A stretch of DNA of 64,000 nt, taken from contig SVPV01000007.1 in the NCBI GenBank assembly GCA_015065725.1, positions 1 through 64,000 of the forward strand, in the 5' to 3' direction. This DNA is from Oscillospiraceae bacterium. GTDB taxonomy: Bacteria > Bacillota > Clostridia > Oscillospirales > Acutalibacteraceae. Positions 18,757-27,526 of the stretch are shown here, piece after piece (within the stretch, counting starts at the first letter, position 1; every line of letters begins with the position of its first letter). The notes below the pieces were generated by a model. The model searched no databases. It saw only the letters and a list, made by a program, of their open reading frames with translations, and was not told where the DNA came from. The position numbers and the translations under genes were made by a program.

Positions 18757-20042
18757 TTATAAGAATAAAAAAATTATTTGCAAATCGTATTGTAAAAAAT
18801 GCAAGTTGGATTATAGGAGAAAAGGTTATACAAATGCTAATAAGTTTTGTTGTTGGCATTTTAACGGCCCGATATTTAGGCCCATCAAATTACGGTTTAA
18901 TAAATTATGCTAGTTCTTATGCGGCTTTTTTTATGGCTTTTTGTACATTGGGCATTAATTCAATTTTGGTAAAAGAATTCATTGATTCCCCTGATGAGGT
19001 TGGTGTTACGATAGGTACAACTTTGGTGCTTAGAAGTGTGTCAAGTTTCCTTTCAGCGATAACTATAATTGTTATAGTTTGTTTTGTTGATGCAGGCGAG
19101 CCAACTACGATATGGGTTGTTGCATTAAGTAGTTTAGGTTTGATTTTTCAGGTCTTTACAACATTCAATTATTGGTTTCAAGCTCAGTTGAAATCTAAAA
19201 TAACAGCTATCGCATCTTTTGTGGCATATATAGTAACTGCGGCATATAAAATTTATTTGCTTTATTCAAATAAAAGCGTTCTTTGGTTTGCTTTTTCGCT
19301 TTCTGTCGACTATATAGTTGTGGCACTTTTTTTGTTTATTGCTTATAAGAAAAACAACGGTAAACCCTTAAGGTTTTCTTGGAAATCTGGAAAAAGATTA
19401 TTAAGTAAGAGCTATCATTTTATTTTACCTAGTTTAATGGTGGCGATTTACGGAAATACTGATAGATTTATGCTAAAACATATGATGGATACAGCAGAGG
19501 TGGGTATATATGCTATTGCCACCGCAATATGTTCTATGTGGTGCTTTGTCTTAAGTGCTATAATAGATTCCTTTTATCCATCAATTATGGAGGCTAATAA
19601 TAACAATGAGGAACTTTTCAAAAAGAAAAACAAACAACTTTATGCTATAGTTTTTTATGTTTCTATGTTTGTGTCTTTAATGTTTCAAATATTTGCTCCG
19701 CTTGTAATTAAGATTTTATACGGCGTGGAGTTTATAGAAGCAATTGATCCTTTACGAATTGTTACTTGGTATACTGCTTTTTCATATCTTGGAGTAGCAC
19801 GTAATGCGTGGATTGTTTGCAAAGATAAGCAAAAATATTTAATATTAATTTATACTTTTGCGGCAGTGAGCAATATTGGCTTGAATATGATTTTTATACC
19901 ATTATTTGGTGCTTCGGGTGCGGCAGTTGCATCATTAATAGCACAAATCTTTGTTGCGATAGTTTTACCTTTATTTATAAAACCGTTAAGAGAGAATTCT
20001 GTTATGATGTTAGAAGCAATCTTATTAAAAGGAATAAAATAA
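18753..20042 (+). CDS. Oligosaccharide flippase (Wzx-like)
   Basis: NASWIIGEKVIQMLISFVVGILTARYLGPSNYGLINYASSYAAFF; multi-TM. TTG start overlapping the previous stop. Confidence 0.88.
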   Translation: MIIRIKKLFANRIVKNASWIIGEKVIQMLISFVVGILTARYLGPSNYGLINYASSYAAFFMAFCTLGINSILVKEFIDSPDEVGVTIGTTLVLRSVSSFLSAITIIVIVCFVDAGEPTTIWVVALSSLGLIFQVFTTFNYWFQAQLKSKITAIASFVAYIVTAAYKIYLLYSNKSVLWFAFSLSVDYIVVALFLFIAYKKNNGKPLRFSWKSGKRLLSKSYHFILPSLMVAIYGNTDRFMLKHMMDTAEVGIYAIATAICSMWCFVLSAIIDSFYPSIMEANNNNEELFKKKNKQLYAIVFYVSMFVSLMFQIFAPLVIKILYGVEFIEAIDPLRIVTWYTAFSYLGVARNAWIVCKDKQKYLILIYTFAAVSNIGLNMIFIPLFGASGAAVASLIAQIFVAIVLPLFIKPLRENSVMMLEAILLKGIK

Positions 20043-20061
20043 TTATTATTGGAGTTGAATT

Positions 20062-20910
20062 ATGAATTCGTCAGTTCAGCAAACACAAAAACTTAAAAGT
20101 GTGGAATTGGAAATTCTCAAGTATTTTATAGATATTTGCGAAAAAGAAAATATACAATATTTTTTAATCGGCGGTACGGCTTTAGGGGCTGTACGTCATA
20201 AAGGGTTTATACCTTGGGACGATGATATTGATGTTGGTATGCCAAGGGCTGATTATGAAAAATTCATCAGTGTCGCTCAAAAATATTTGCCTGAATATTA
20301 TTTTCTTCAAAATTTTTATACAGATCAAAATTATCCTAATAATTTTTCAAAAATCCGAGATTCGCGAACTGCATTTATAGAAACTTCATGCAGAAATATC
20401 GATATGAATCATGGTGTTTATATCGACATATTTCCTTTGGACGGATATCCTGCAACAAAATTACCTAGTAAAATTTTTGATTTTAAAAAAAAGTTGATCA
20501 ATAGTCGTATTAGTATGGTTTTTGAAACTTATCAGGCAAAAAGTTTAAAAAGCAAAATCGCTTTGTTTTTATTGAAAATTGTTTATCCGAATTATAGAAC
20601 AGCAGTTAGAAGTAGAGAAACACTTTATAAAAAATATAACTATTCAGACTCAAGGTATGTTGTTAATCATGGTGGTGCTTGGGGGCGGAAAGAAATTGTG
20701 TTAAAATCTTATTTTGGTAACGGGGCACTTGGAGAATTTGAAAATTTAAAGGTGATTATACCTGAAAATTATGATCAATATTTAAAAAATGTATATGGCG
20801 ACTATATGACATTACCCCCTAAAGAAAATAGAAAGGGTCATCATTACTGTACGGTTATTGATTTGGAAAAATCATATATTGAATATTTAAGCGGTGATAT
20901 AAAACAATAG
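20062..20910 (+). CDS. LicD family protein
   Basis: YFLIGGTALGAVRHKGFIPWDDDIDVGMPRADYEKF is the LicD signature; GVYIDIFPLDGYP. Confidence 0.92.
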   Translation: MNSSVQQTQKLKSVELEILKYFIDICEKENIQYFLIGGTALGAVRHKGFIPWDDDIDVGMPRADYEKFISVAQKYLPEYYFLQNFYTDQNYPNNFSKIRDSRTAFIETSCRNIDMNHGVYIDIFPLDGYPATKLPSKIFDFKKKLINSRISMVFETYQAKSLKSKIALFLLKIVYPNYRTAVRSRETLYKKYNYSDSRYVVNHGGAWGRKEIVLKSYFGNGALGEFENLKVIIPENYDQYLKNVYGDYMTLPPKENRKGHHYCTVIDLEKSYIEYLSGDIKQ

Positions 20911-20940
20911 GCTTTTTAACGATGACAACGGATTATTATA

Positions 20941-21321
20941 ATGAAAAAAGTTATAACCTACGGAACCTTTGACTTATTACATTATGGTCATATAAATTTA
21001 TTGAAAAGAACAAGTAAATGTGAGACTACTTAATAATTGCGTTATCTACGGATGAATTTAATTGAAATTCAAAGTGGAAAAATATTATTTTACTTACGAA
21101 AACACAAAGCATTTTTAAGCTATCCGTTATGTAGATTTGGTTATACTTGAAGAAAATCGGGAACAAAAAACAAGATGTTAAGAAATATTATATAGATATA
21201 TTTGTTATTGGTGATGATTGGAAAGGTGAATTTGATTTTCTTTTCGACTGGTGTGAAGTTGTTTATTTGCCTCGCACTCCCCGAAATATCAACAATAAAA
21301 ATCAAACAGGATTTAAAGTGA
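20941..21321 (+). pseudogene. tagD: Glycerol-3-phosphate cytidylyltransferase (TagD), multiply frame-disrupted
   Basis: Fragments in successive frames: MKKVITYGTFDLLHYGHINLLKRTSK | DYLIIALSTDEFN | KYYFTYENTKHF*AIRYVDLVILEENREQK | DVKKYYIDIFVIGDDWKGEFDFLFDWCEVVYLPRT | PEISTIKIKQDLK*. Near full-length coverage of TagD. Confidence 0.9.
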
Positions 21322-21330
21322 GGAAAAATT

Positions 21331-22380
21331 ATGTCTTTATTCAAAAACAAAACACTAATGATTACCGGAGGTACAGGTTCTTTTGGTAATGCTGTGCTTA
21401 ATAGGTTTTTAAAAACTGATATTGGTGAAATCCGTGTCTTTTCTCGTGATGAGAAGAAGCAGGATGATATGCGTCACGAATTTCAGGCAAAGATGCCTGA
21501 GGTGGCAGGCAAAATCAAGTTTTTTATAGGCGATGTACGTGATTTACAGTCGGTTAAAAATGCCATGCATGGGGTGGATTATATTTTTCACGCGGCAGCT
21601 CTAAAACAAGTTCCGTCTTGCGAATTTTTCCCTCTTGAAGCAGTTAAGACCAATGTTATCGGAACCGATAATGTTTTAACCGCGGCTATTGATGCGGGGG
21701 TTAAGTCTGTTATTTGTCTTTCGACTGATAAGGCGGCATACCCAGTAAATGCTATGGGAACAAGTAAGGCAATGATGGAAAAAGTCATTGTTGCAAAATC
21801 ACGTACGGTAGATCCCGATAAAACAAAGATTTGTTGTACAAGGTATGGTAACGTTATGTGCTCAAGAGGTTCAGTTATCCCACTTTGGATAGAGCAGATT
21901 AAGGCTGGAAACCCGATAACTATTACCGAACCATCTATGACTCGTTTTATTATGAGTCTGGATGAGGCTGTTGATCTTGTGTTGTTCGCATTCGAAAACG
22001 GTGTTAGCGGTGATATTTTAGTACAAAAGGCACCGGCTTGTACTATCGGAGTGCTTGCCCAAGCCGTTAAAGAACTTTTTGACAGTAAAGATAGCATAAA
22101 GATTATTGGTATTCGTCACGGCGAAAAAATGTATGAGACCTTACTCACAAATGAGGAATGTAGCGGAGCTATTGATATGGGCGACTTTTATCGCGTTCCT
22201 TGTGACAAGCGTGACCTTAACTATGACAAATATTTTAAGGATGGCGATGTAGAGCGCAATCCGCTTACTGAATTTAATTCTAATAATACAGATTTACTTA
22301 ATGTGGAACAGGTAAAAGAGAAACTTCTTACTTTACAGTATATTCGTGATGAGGTTGCTGTTCGGAAGGAAAGTAAATAA
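21331..22380 (+). CDS. capE: UDP-GlcNAc 4,6-dehydratase/epimerase, CapE/FnlA-like
   Basis: MITGGTGSFGNAVLNRFL; FHAAALKQVPSCEFFPLEAVKTNVIGTDNVL; STDKAAYPVNAMGTSKAMMEKV. Confidence 0.88.
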   Translation: MSLFKNKTLMITGGTGSFGNAVLNRFLKTDIGEIRVFSRDEKKQDDMRHEFQAKMPEVAGKIKFFIGDVRDLQSVKNAMHGVDYIFHAAALKQVPSCEFFPLEAVKTNVIGTDNVLTAAIDAGVKSVICLSTDKAAYPVNAMGTSKAMMEKVIVAKSRTVDPDKTKICCTRYGNVMCSRGSVIPLWIEQIKAGNPITITEPSMTRFIMSLDEAVDLVLFAFENGVSGDILVQKAPACTIGVLAQAVKELFDSKDSIKIIGIRHGEKMYETLLTNEECSGAIDMGDFYRVPCDKRDLNYDKYFKDGDVERNPLTEFNSNNTDLLNVEQVKEKLLTLQYIRDEVAVRKESK

Positions 22381-22383
22381 TAA

Positions 22384-23565
22384 ATGAACGATTTGCAAAA
22401 AAATGTTATAAAGCTCATAAAAAGTGCTTTAACAGGTGAAAAATATCAGTTTGCTGCTGATTTAGATATAGATATAATAGTTAAGATCGCAAAAAAGCAC
22501 CAAATACAAGCGATTGTATATTACGGTGCACTGAACTGCGGACTTTCAAATGATCTTCCTGAAATGCAGAAATTGTTTCTGGAAACCTGCGGATTTATAT
22601 CTATAAGTGCACAGCAAATGCACGAGCTTAAAGAAATTTTCCAACAATTTGATGTGGGTAAAATAGAATATATGCCGCTTAAAGGCACTGTTTTAAAAGC
22701 GTTGTATGCTAAACCTGAAATGCGGGTAATGAGTGATGCAGATATTCTAATACGCACTGAACAGTACAATATCATCAAGCCCATTATGGAAAAACTAGGA
22801 TATGCTGAAGCGATTGAAAGTGACCATGAGCTTATTTGGAAAAAGGGTAAGGTCACCATAGAATTACATAAGAGGCTTATACCATCGTATAATAAGGATT
22901 ATTATGCTTATTTTGGTGATGGTTGGCGGTTAGGCAAACCTGTTTCAGATGACTCTACAAGATATGCTATGTCTATAGAGGATGAAATGATTTATCTTTT
23001 TACCCATTATGCGAAACATTACAGAGATGCGGGAATTGGTATAAAGCATATAGTTGATTTATGGGTTTACCGTAACAGTGTAAAAGAACTTAATAATGAA
23101 TATGTTTTAAAAGAACTAAAAAAATTACAACTTGATGTTTTTTATGAGAACACCATGCGTACACTTGATGTGTGGTTTAAAGATGTGGCACCTGACAATA
23201 CAACTGAGTTTATAACCGGAATTATTTTTAATAGCGGTGTTTATGGTACACATGAGGCACATCTTTTGTCTGAAGCACTAAAAGTATCGAAACAAACAGG
23301 AACTACTAAAAAGGTACGCACAAAAAAAATTATTCAACTGATGTTTTTACCGTATAAATCGATGTGTCAAAAGTATCCCTTCCTTGAAAAAGCTAAGATA
23401 CTTTTACCTGTCATGTGGGTTGTCAGATGGTTTAATGTTTTGCTTTTTAAGCACCAAAAAATCAAGAAAAACCAAGAAGATTTAAAAATAATGTCGGTTG
23501 AAAAAATAGACAATTACCAAAAGGCTTTAAATTTTGTCGGCCTTGATTTCAATTTTGAGGAGTAG
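22384..23565 (+). CDS. Nucleotidyltransferase-fold family protein (PF14907-like)
   Basis: IEYMPLKGTVLKALYAKPEMRVMSDADILIRTEQYNIIKPIMEKLGY; LFTHYAKHYRDAGIGIKHIVDLWVY. Confidence 0.78.
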   Translation: MNDLQKNVIKLIKSALTGEKYQFAADLDIDIIVKIAKKHQIQAIVYYGALNCGLSNDLPEMQKLFLETCGFISISAQQMHELKEIFQQFDVGKIEYMPLKGTVLKALYAKPEMRVMSDADILIRTEQYNIIKPIMEKLGYAEAIESDHELIWKKGKVTIELHKRLIPSYNKDYYAYFGDGWRLGKPVSDDSTRYAMSIEDEMIYLFTHYAKHYRDAGIGIKHIVDLWVYRNSVKELNNEYVLKELKKLQLDVFYENTMRTLDVWFKDVAPDNTTEFITGIIFNSGVYGTHEAHLLSEALKVSKQTGTTKKVRTKKIIQLMFLPYKSMCQKYPFLEKAKILLPVMWVVRWFNVLLFKHQKIKKNQEDLKIMSVEKIDNYQKALNFVGLDFNFEE

Positions 23566-23568
23566 AAG

Positions 23569-24717
23569 ATGAAAATACTTATAACAGGTGCAAAGGGATT
23601 TGTCGGAAAAAATTTATGTGCTACCCTTTACAATATTGCAAGTGGCAAGGATAAGTCTTTTGGTATTGATACAGATATTACGGTTTTGGAATATGATATA
23701 GATACCGATATTTCTTTACTTGACACATATTGCCGCGACTGTGATTTTATATTTCACCTTGCGGGTGTAAACCGTCCAAAAGAACAGTCGGAGTTTATGG
23801 AAGGCAATTTTGGCTTTACATCTAAATTGCTTGATACACTTAAAAAGCACAATAACAAATGTCCTATTATGATTTCATCGTCTGTTCAAGCTGAACTTGA
23901 TAATCCTTATGGAATTTCTAAAAAAGCAGGCGAGGATTTACTCTTTTCATATTCAAAAGAAACAGGTGCAAGGGTTTTAGTTTACCGTTTGCCTAACGTT
24001 TTTGGTAAGTGGTGCAGACCGAATTACAACAGTGCAGTTGCTACGTTTTGTAATAATATTGCAAATGATTTGCCTATTCAGGTTAATGACCCTACGGTTA
24101 ATATGACTTTGGTTTACATTGACGATGTTGTTGCCGAGTTAATTAGAGCTATTAAAGGTGAGGAAAACCGTGAGGGTGATTTTTGTAAAATTCCTGTTGA
24201 ACATAAAATAACCCTTGGTGAAATTGTTGACCTGATTTACAGTTTCAAAGAACAGCCACAAACACTTGTTATGCCCGAAATACCGCTTGGCAGTTTTGAG
24301 AAAAAGTTGTATTCAACATATCTTTCGTATTTACCAAAGGAAAAAGCCAGTTTCCCTTTAAAGATGAATGTTGACAACCGCGGAAGCTTTACTGAACTGT
24401 TAAAGACCGAAAAATGTGGACAATTCAGCGTTAATATTTCTAAACCCGGTATTATGAAAGGTCAGCATTGGCACAATACAAAGTGGGAGTTTTTTATTGT
24501 GGTATCGGGAAAAGGTCTTATTGAGCAACGCAAAATCGGTACTGACGAAGTATTGAGGTTTGAGGTTTCGGGTGAAAAACAAGAGGCAGTGCATATGTTG
24601 CCCGGCTATACTCACAATATATTAAATTTAAGTGATACTGAAAATTTGGTTACAGTTATGTGGGCAAATGAAAGCTTTGACCCAAATAAACCCGATACAT
24701 TTTTTGAGGAAGTGTAG
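23569..24717 (+). CDS. capF: CapF/FnlB-like bifunctional epimerase-reductase with C-terminal cupin
   Basis: N-terminal MKILITGAKGFVGKNL and IFHLAGVNRPKEQSEFMEGN; C-terminal DNRGSFTELLKTEKCGQFSVNISKPGIMKGQHWHNTKWEFFIVVSG. Confidence 0.92.
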   Translation: MKILITGAKGFVGKNLCATLYNIASGKDKSFGIDTDITVLEYDIDTDISLLDTYCRDCDFIFHLAGVNRPKEQSEFMEGNFGFTSKLLDTLKKHNNKCPIMISSSVQAELDNPYGISKKAGEDLLFSYSKETGARVLVYRLPNVFGKWCRPNYNSAVATFCNNIANDLPIQVNDPTVNMTLVYIDDVVAELIRAIKGEENREGDFCKIPVEHKITLGEIVDLIYSFKEQPQTLVMPEIPLGSFEKKLYSTYLSYLPKEKASFPLKMNVDNRGSFTELLKTEKCGQFSVNISKPGIMKGQHWHNTKWEFFIVVSGKGLIEQRKIGTDEVLRFEVSGEKQEAVHMLPGYTHNILNLSDTENLVTVMWANESFDPNKPDTFFEEV

Positions 24718-24719
24718 TT

Positions 24720-25904
24720 ATGGAAATCAGAACAGATTATTCTGGTGTAAAATTTCAAGACAATGGAAAATTAAAATTGCTTATAATTGTAGGTACACGT
24801 CCTGAAATTATAAGACTTGCAGCAGTTATAAACAAATGCCGTAAATATTTTGATTGTATTTTAGCACATACAGGCCAAAATTACGATTATAACCTTAACG
24901 GTGTGTTCTTTAAAGATTTAAAGCTTGCCGACCCCGAGGTTTATATGGACGCTGTAGGTGATGATTTAGGTGCAACAGTTGGCAATATTATCAACTGTTC
25001 ATATAAATTAATGTCACAGATTAAACCCGATGCATTGCTTATTTTGGGTGACACAAATTCTTGCCTTTCGGCGATTTCCGCAAAGCGTTTGCATATTCCG
25101 ATTTTTCATATGGAAGCTGGTAACCGTTGCAAGGATGAATGTTTGCCTGAAGAAACCAACCGTCGAATAGTTGATATTATTTCTGATGTTAATTTGGCTT
25201 ATAGTGAACACGCAAGAAAATATCTTCACGAGTGTGGATTGCCTAAAGAGCGTGTTTATGTAACAGGCTCACCAATGGCAGAGGTTTTACGAAACAATTT
25301 AGAGGATATCAAAAAATCTGATATTCACAAAAAACTCGGTCTTGAAAAAGGTAAATATATTCTGCTTTCAGCTCACAGAGAGGAGAATATTGATACCGAA
25401 AAGAACTTCCTTTCGCTGTTTTCTGCTATAAATAAAATGGCTGAAAAATACGATATGCCGATACTGTATTCTTGTCATCCGCGTTCTAAGAAGCGTTTGG
25501 AGGCAAGTGGCTTTGTACTTGACAAGCGTGTTATTCAGCACGAGCCACTTGGTTTCCACGATTATAATTGCCTTCAAATGAATGCGTTTGCAGTGGTTTC
25601 CGATAGCGGTACATTACCTGAAGAAAGTAGTTTCTTTACTAGTATAGGACATCCTTTCCCAGCGGTATGTATAAGAACTTCTACCGAACGTCCTGAGGCA
25701 CTTGACAAGGCTTGCTTTGTGCTGGCGGGAATTGATGAAAAATCATTGCTACAAGCGGTTGATACTGCAGTTACAGCAAATCTTGAAGGAGATTACGGTA
25801 TTCCTGTACCTGATTATATAGAAGAAAATGTTTCAACAAAGGTTGTAAAGCTTATTCAAAGCTATACAGGTGTTGTTGATAAAATGGTTTGGCGAAAAGG
25901 ATAA
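24720..25904 (+). CDS. capG: UDP-N-acetylglucosamine 2-epimerase, CapG/FnlC-like
   Basis: IIVGTRPEIIRLAAVINKC; AHTGQNYDYNLNGVFFKDL; MEAGNRCKDECLPEETNRRIVD; VVSDSGTLPEESSFF. Confidence 0.9.
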   Translation: MEIRTDYSGVKFQDNGKLKLLIIVGTRPEIIRLAAVINKCRKYFDCILAHTGQNYDYNLNGVFFKDLKLADPEVYMDAVGDDLGATVGNIINCSYKLMSQIKPDALLILGDTNSCLSAISAKRLHIPIFHMEAGNRCKDECLPEETNRRIVDIISDVNLAYSEHARKYLHECGLPKERVYVTGSPMAEVLRNNLEDIKKSDIHKKLGLEKGKYILLSAHREENIDTEKNFLSLFSAINKMAEKYDMPILYSCHPRSKKRLEASGFVLDKRVIQHEPLGFHDYNCLQMNAFAVVSDSGTLPEESSFFTSIGHPFPAVCIRTSTERPEALDKACFVLAGIDEKSLLQAVDTAVTANLEGDYGIPVPDYIEENVSTKVVKLIQSYTGVVDKMVWRKG

Positions 25905-25993
25905 CAAACTAAAAACATAATTTTATAAAATTTCTCATACAATTAAACAGGATATTAGGCGTTGATTGTATTAGAGATGATATAGCTTCAAGA

Positions 25994-26019
25994 GCGGTGT
26001 TTGGTAGCGAAAACACCGC
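25994..26019 (+). other. Hairpin upstream of the capsule terminator
   Basis: gcggtgttt (25994-26002) / aaacaccgc (26011-26019), 9-bp stem, 8-nt loop. Confidence 0.5.
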
Positions 26020-26035
26020 AAAAGCACATACTTTA

Positions 26036-26063
26036 TAGCACGGCGATAAGCCGTGCTATTTTT
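26036..26063 (+). terminator. Intrinsic terminator at end of the polysaccharide operon
   Basis: tagcacggc-gataa-gccgtgcta followed by TTTTT. Confidence 0.88.
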
Positions 26064-26087
26064 GCATTACGAGAGATATATTATAAA

Positions 26088-26119
26088 TAGTGTGGCAGGT
26101 TCAAGCCCTGTCACACTAA
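26088..26119 (+). other. tRNA acceptor/T-arm minihelix-like hairpin
   Basis: tagtgtg (26088-26094) + gcagg (26095-26099), loop ttcaagc (26100-26106), cctgt (26107-26111) + cacacta (26112-26118). 7+5 bp with one G.U wobble; 7-nt loop fits TTCRANY; closing G-C fits G53-C61. Confidence 0.5.
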
Positions 26120-26239
26120 GGTATAACTTTAAAAATAAAATTTCTGTTATCGGCAAAAACATAAATATTGCTTTCGGTTTGTTGATATTCTTCCGATAGT
26201 TATATTTTTTAAATGTGGATTTAAACCTTATAAAACGGA

Positions 26240-26268
26240 TTGATTTTGATTGTAAAAAATGTTATAAT
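26240..26268 (+). promoter_or_regulatory. Sigma-A-type promoter for LysR-type regulator
   Basis: TTGATT, 17-nt spacer, TATAAT. Confidence 0.65.
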
Positions 26269-26299
26269 ACAAAAAACAGTGTAAAAATGGCGGTGAGGA

Positions 26300-27223
26300 T
26301 TGTTGAACCTTCTACATATGAAACACGCACTGGAGGTTGCAAAAGCAGGAACGCTTAGTAAAGCATCCGAGGTGCTTTTAATTGCAGCACCTAATATCAG
26401 TCGCTCTATCAAAGAGCTTGAAGCTGACCTTGGCATTACGATATTTGACCGTACACAAAACGGTATGAAGTTGACACCCGAAGGTGAGGAATTTATTAAC
26501 TTTGCAAAAGAAATTCTCGGTCAGATAGACGAGGTTGAAAAGTTTTATAAAGCAGGAACACCTAAAAAACAGAAGTTTTCCATTTCTGTTCCACGTGCCT
26601 GTTATATTTCAGAAGCCTTTGCAAAGTTTTCAAAAGTTCTCTCAAAGGATGCCGCTGAAGTGTTTTATAAGGAAACCAATTCACAACGCACCATTCATAA
26701 CATGTTAAATAATGATTATAAGCTTGGCATTATCCGCTATGCTGAGAACTACGACAAATATTTCAAAGCTATGCTTGATGAAAAAGGCATTCAATATGAG
26801 TTGGTTACCGAATTTACATATTCACTCATTATGAGCATAGATAGTCCGTTGGCACAAAGGCAAGAAATCACTTTTAATGATTTGGCGGATTATATTGAAA
26901 TTGCTCACGCTGACCCATATGTACCGTCTATGCCGCTTTCTAAAGTGGTAAAAGAGGAATTACCGGATAATATTGACCGCAGAATTTTTATTTTTGAGCG
27001 TGCAAGCCAATTTGACCTTTTATCATTAAACCCTGAAACATTTATGTGGGTATCTCCTGTACCGAATAGGTTACTTGAACGTTACAACTTGGTGCAAAGA
27101 AAATGTGCCGACAACAAAAAAATATATAAGGATGTTTTGATTTATAAAAATGGGTATAAGCTATCAAATTTGGACCGACAGTTTATCACCGAGCTATGTG
27201 AATCCAAGAGAAAATACCTATAA
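26300..27223 (+). CDS. LysR family transcriptional regulator
   Basis: N-terminal HTH: MKHALEVAKAGTLSKASEVLLIAAPNISRSIKELEADLGITIFDRTQNGMKLTPEGEEFINFAKEIL. TTG start. Confidence 0.9.
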   Translation: MLNLLHMKHALEVAKAGTLSKASEVLLIAAPNISRSIKELEADLGITIFDRTQNGMKLTPEGEEFINFAKEILGQIDEVEKFYKAGTPKKQKFSISVPRACYISEAFAKFSKVLSKDAAEVFYKETNSQRTIHNMLNNDYKLGIIRYAENYDKYFKAMLDEKGIQYELVTEFTYSLIMSIDSPLAQRQEITFNDLADYIEIAHADPYVPSMPLSKVVKEELPDNIDRRIFIFERASQFDLLSLNPETFMWVSPVPNRLLERYNLVQRKCADNKKIYKDVLIYKNGYKLSNLDRQFITELCESKRKYL

Positions 27224-27238
27224 ATTCATATTTTTAAT

Positions 27239-27273
27239 CCCAATCTCTTAATTGAGATTGGGCTTTGTTTTTT
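27239..27273 (+). terminator. Intrinsic terminator after LysR gene
   Basis: cccaatctc-ttaatt-gagattggg then ctttgtttttt. Confidence 0.85.
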
Positions 27274-27289
27274 GCAATCTATATAGGGG

Positions 27290-27305
27290 TTATCAATATT
27301 GATAA
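27290..27305. promoter_or_regulatory. 16-bp perfect palindrome upstream of adhE
   Basis: TTATCAATATTGATAA between the LysR gene and adhE. Confidence 0.4.
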
Positions 27306-27346
27306 TACCGATTATCCATTTTAAGAATTTGCAAGTATCAAAAAAG

Positions 27347-27364
27347 TTGTTAAAATAATAACAA
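27347..27364. promoter_or_regulatory. Rex-box-like operator upstream of adhE
   Basis: TTGTTAAAATAATAACAA versus clostridial Rex consensus TTGTTAANNNNTTAACAA, one mismatch in the defined positions. Confidence 0.6.
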
Positions 27365-27526
27365 ACTTGAGATAAATGAGGCAGTGCGATGGAAAAATCT
27401 TCTGTAGCAATAGCAAATCCGGGTAGATTTCCGAGATATCTTGATTTTTTAAAACAACTACCACCGAACAAGTTTCCTTGCACACCTTAACAACCAATTA
27501 TGTAATTTGAATTAGGAGGATATAAA

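Noticed and set aside
21588-22097. 169-aa minus-strand ORF inside capE
   Set aside because: Antisense shadow of a conserved dehydratase.
26041-26119. A complete tRNA gene ending at 26119
   Set aside because: No D-arm or anticodon arm, and the 5' acceptor strand lies directly next to the T-stem, so only a minihelix-like hairpin can be claimed.
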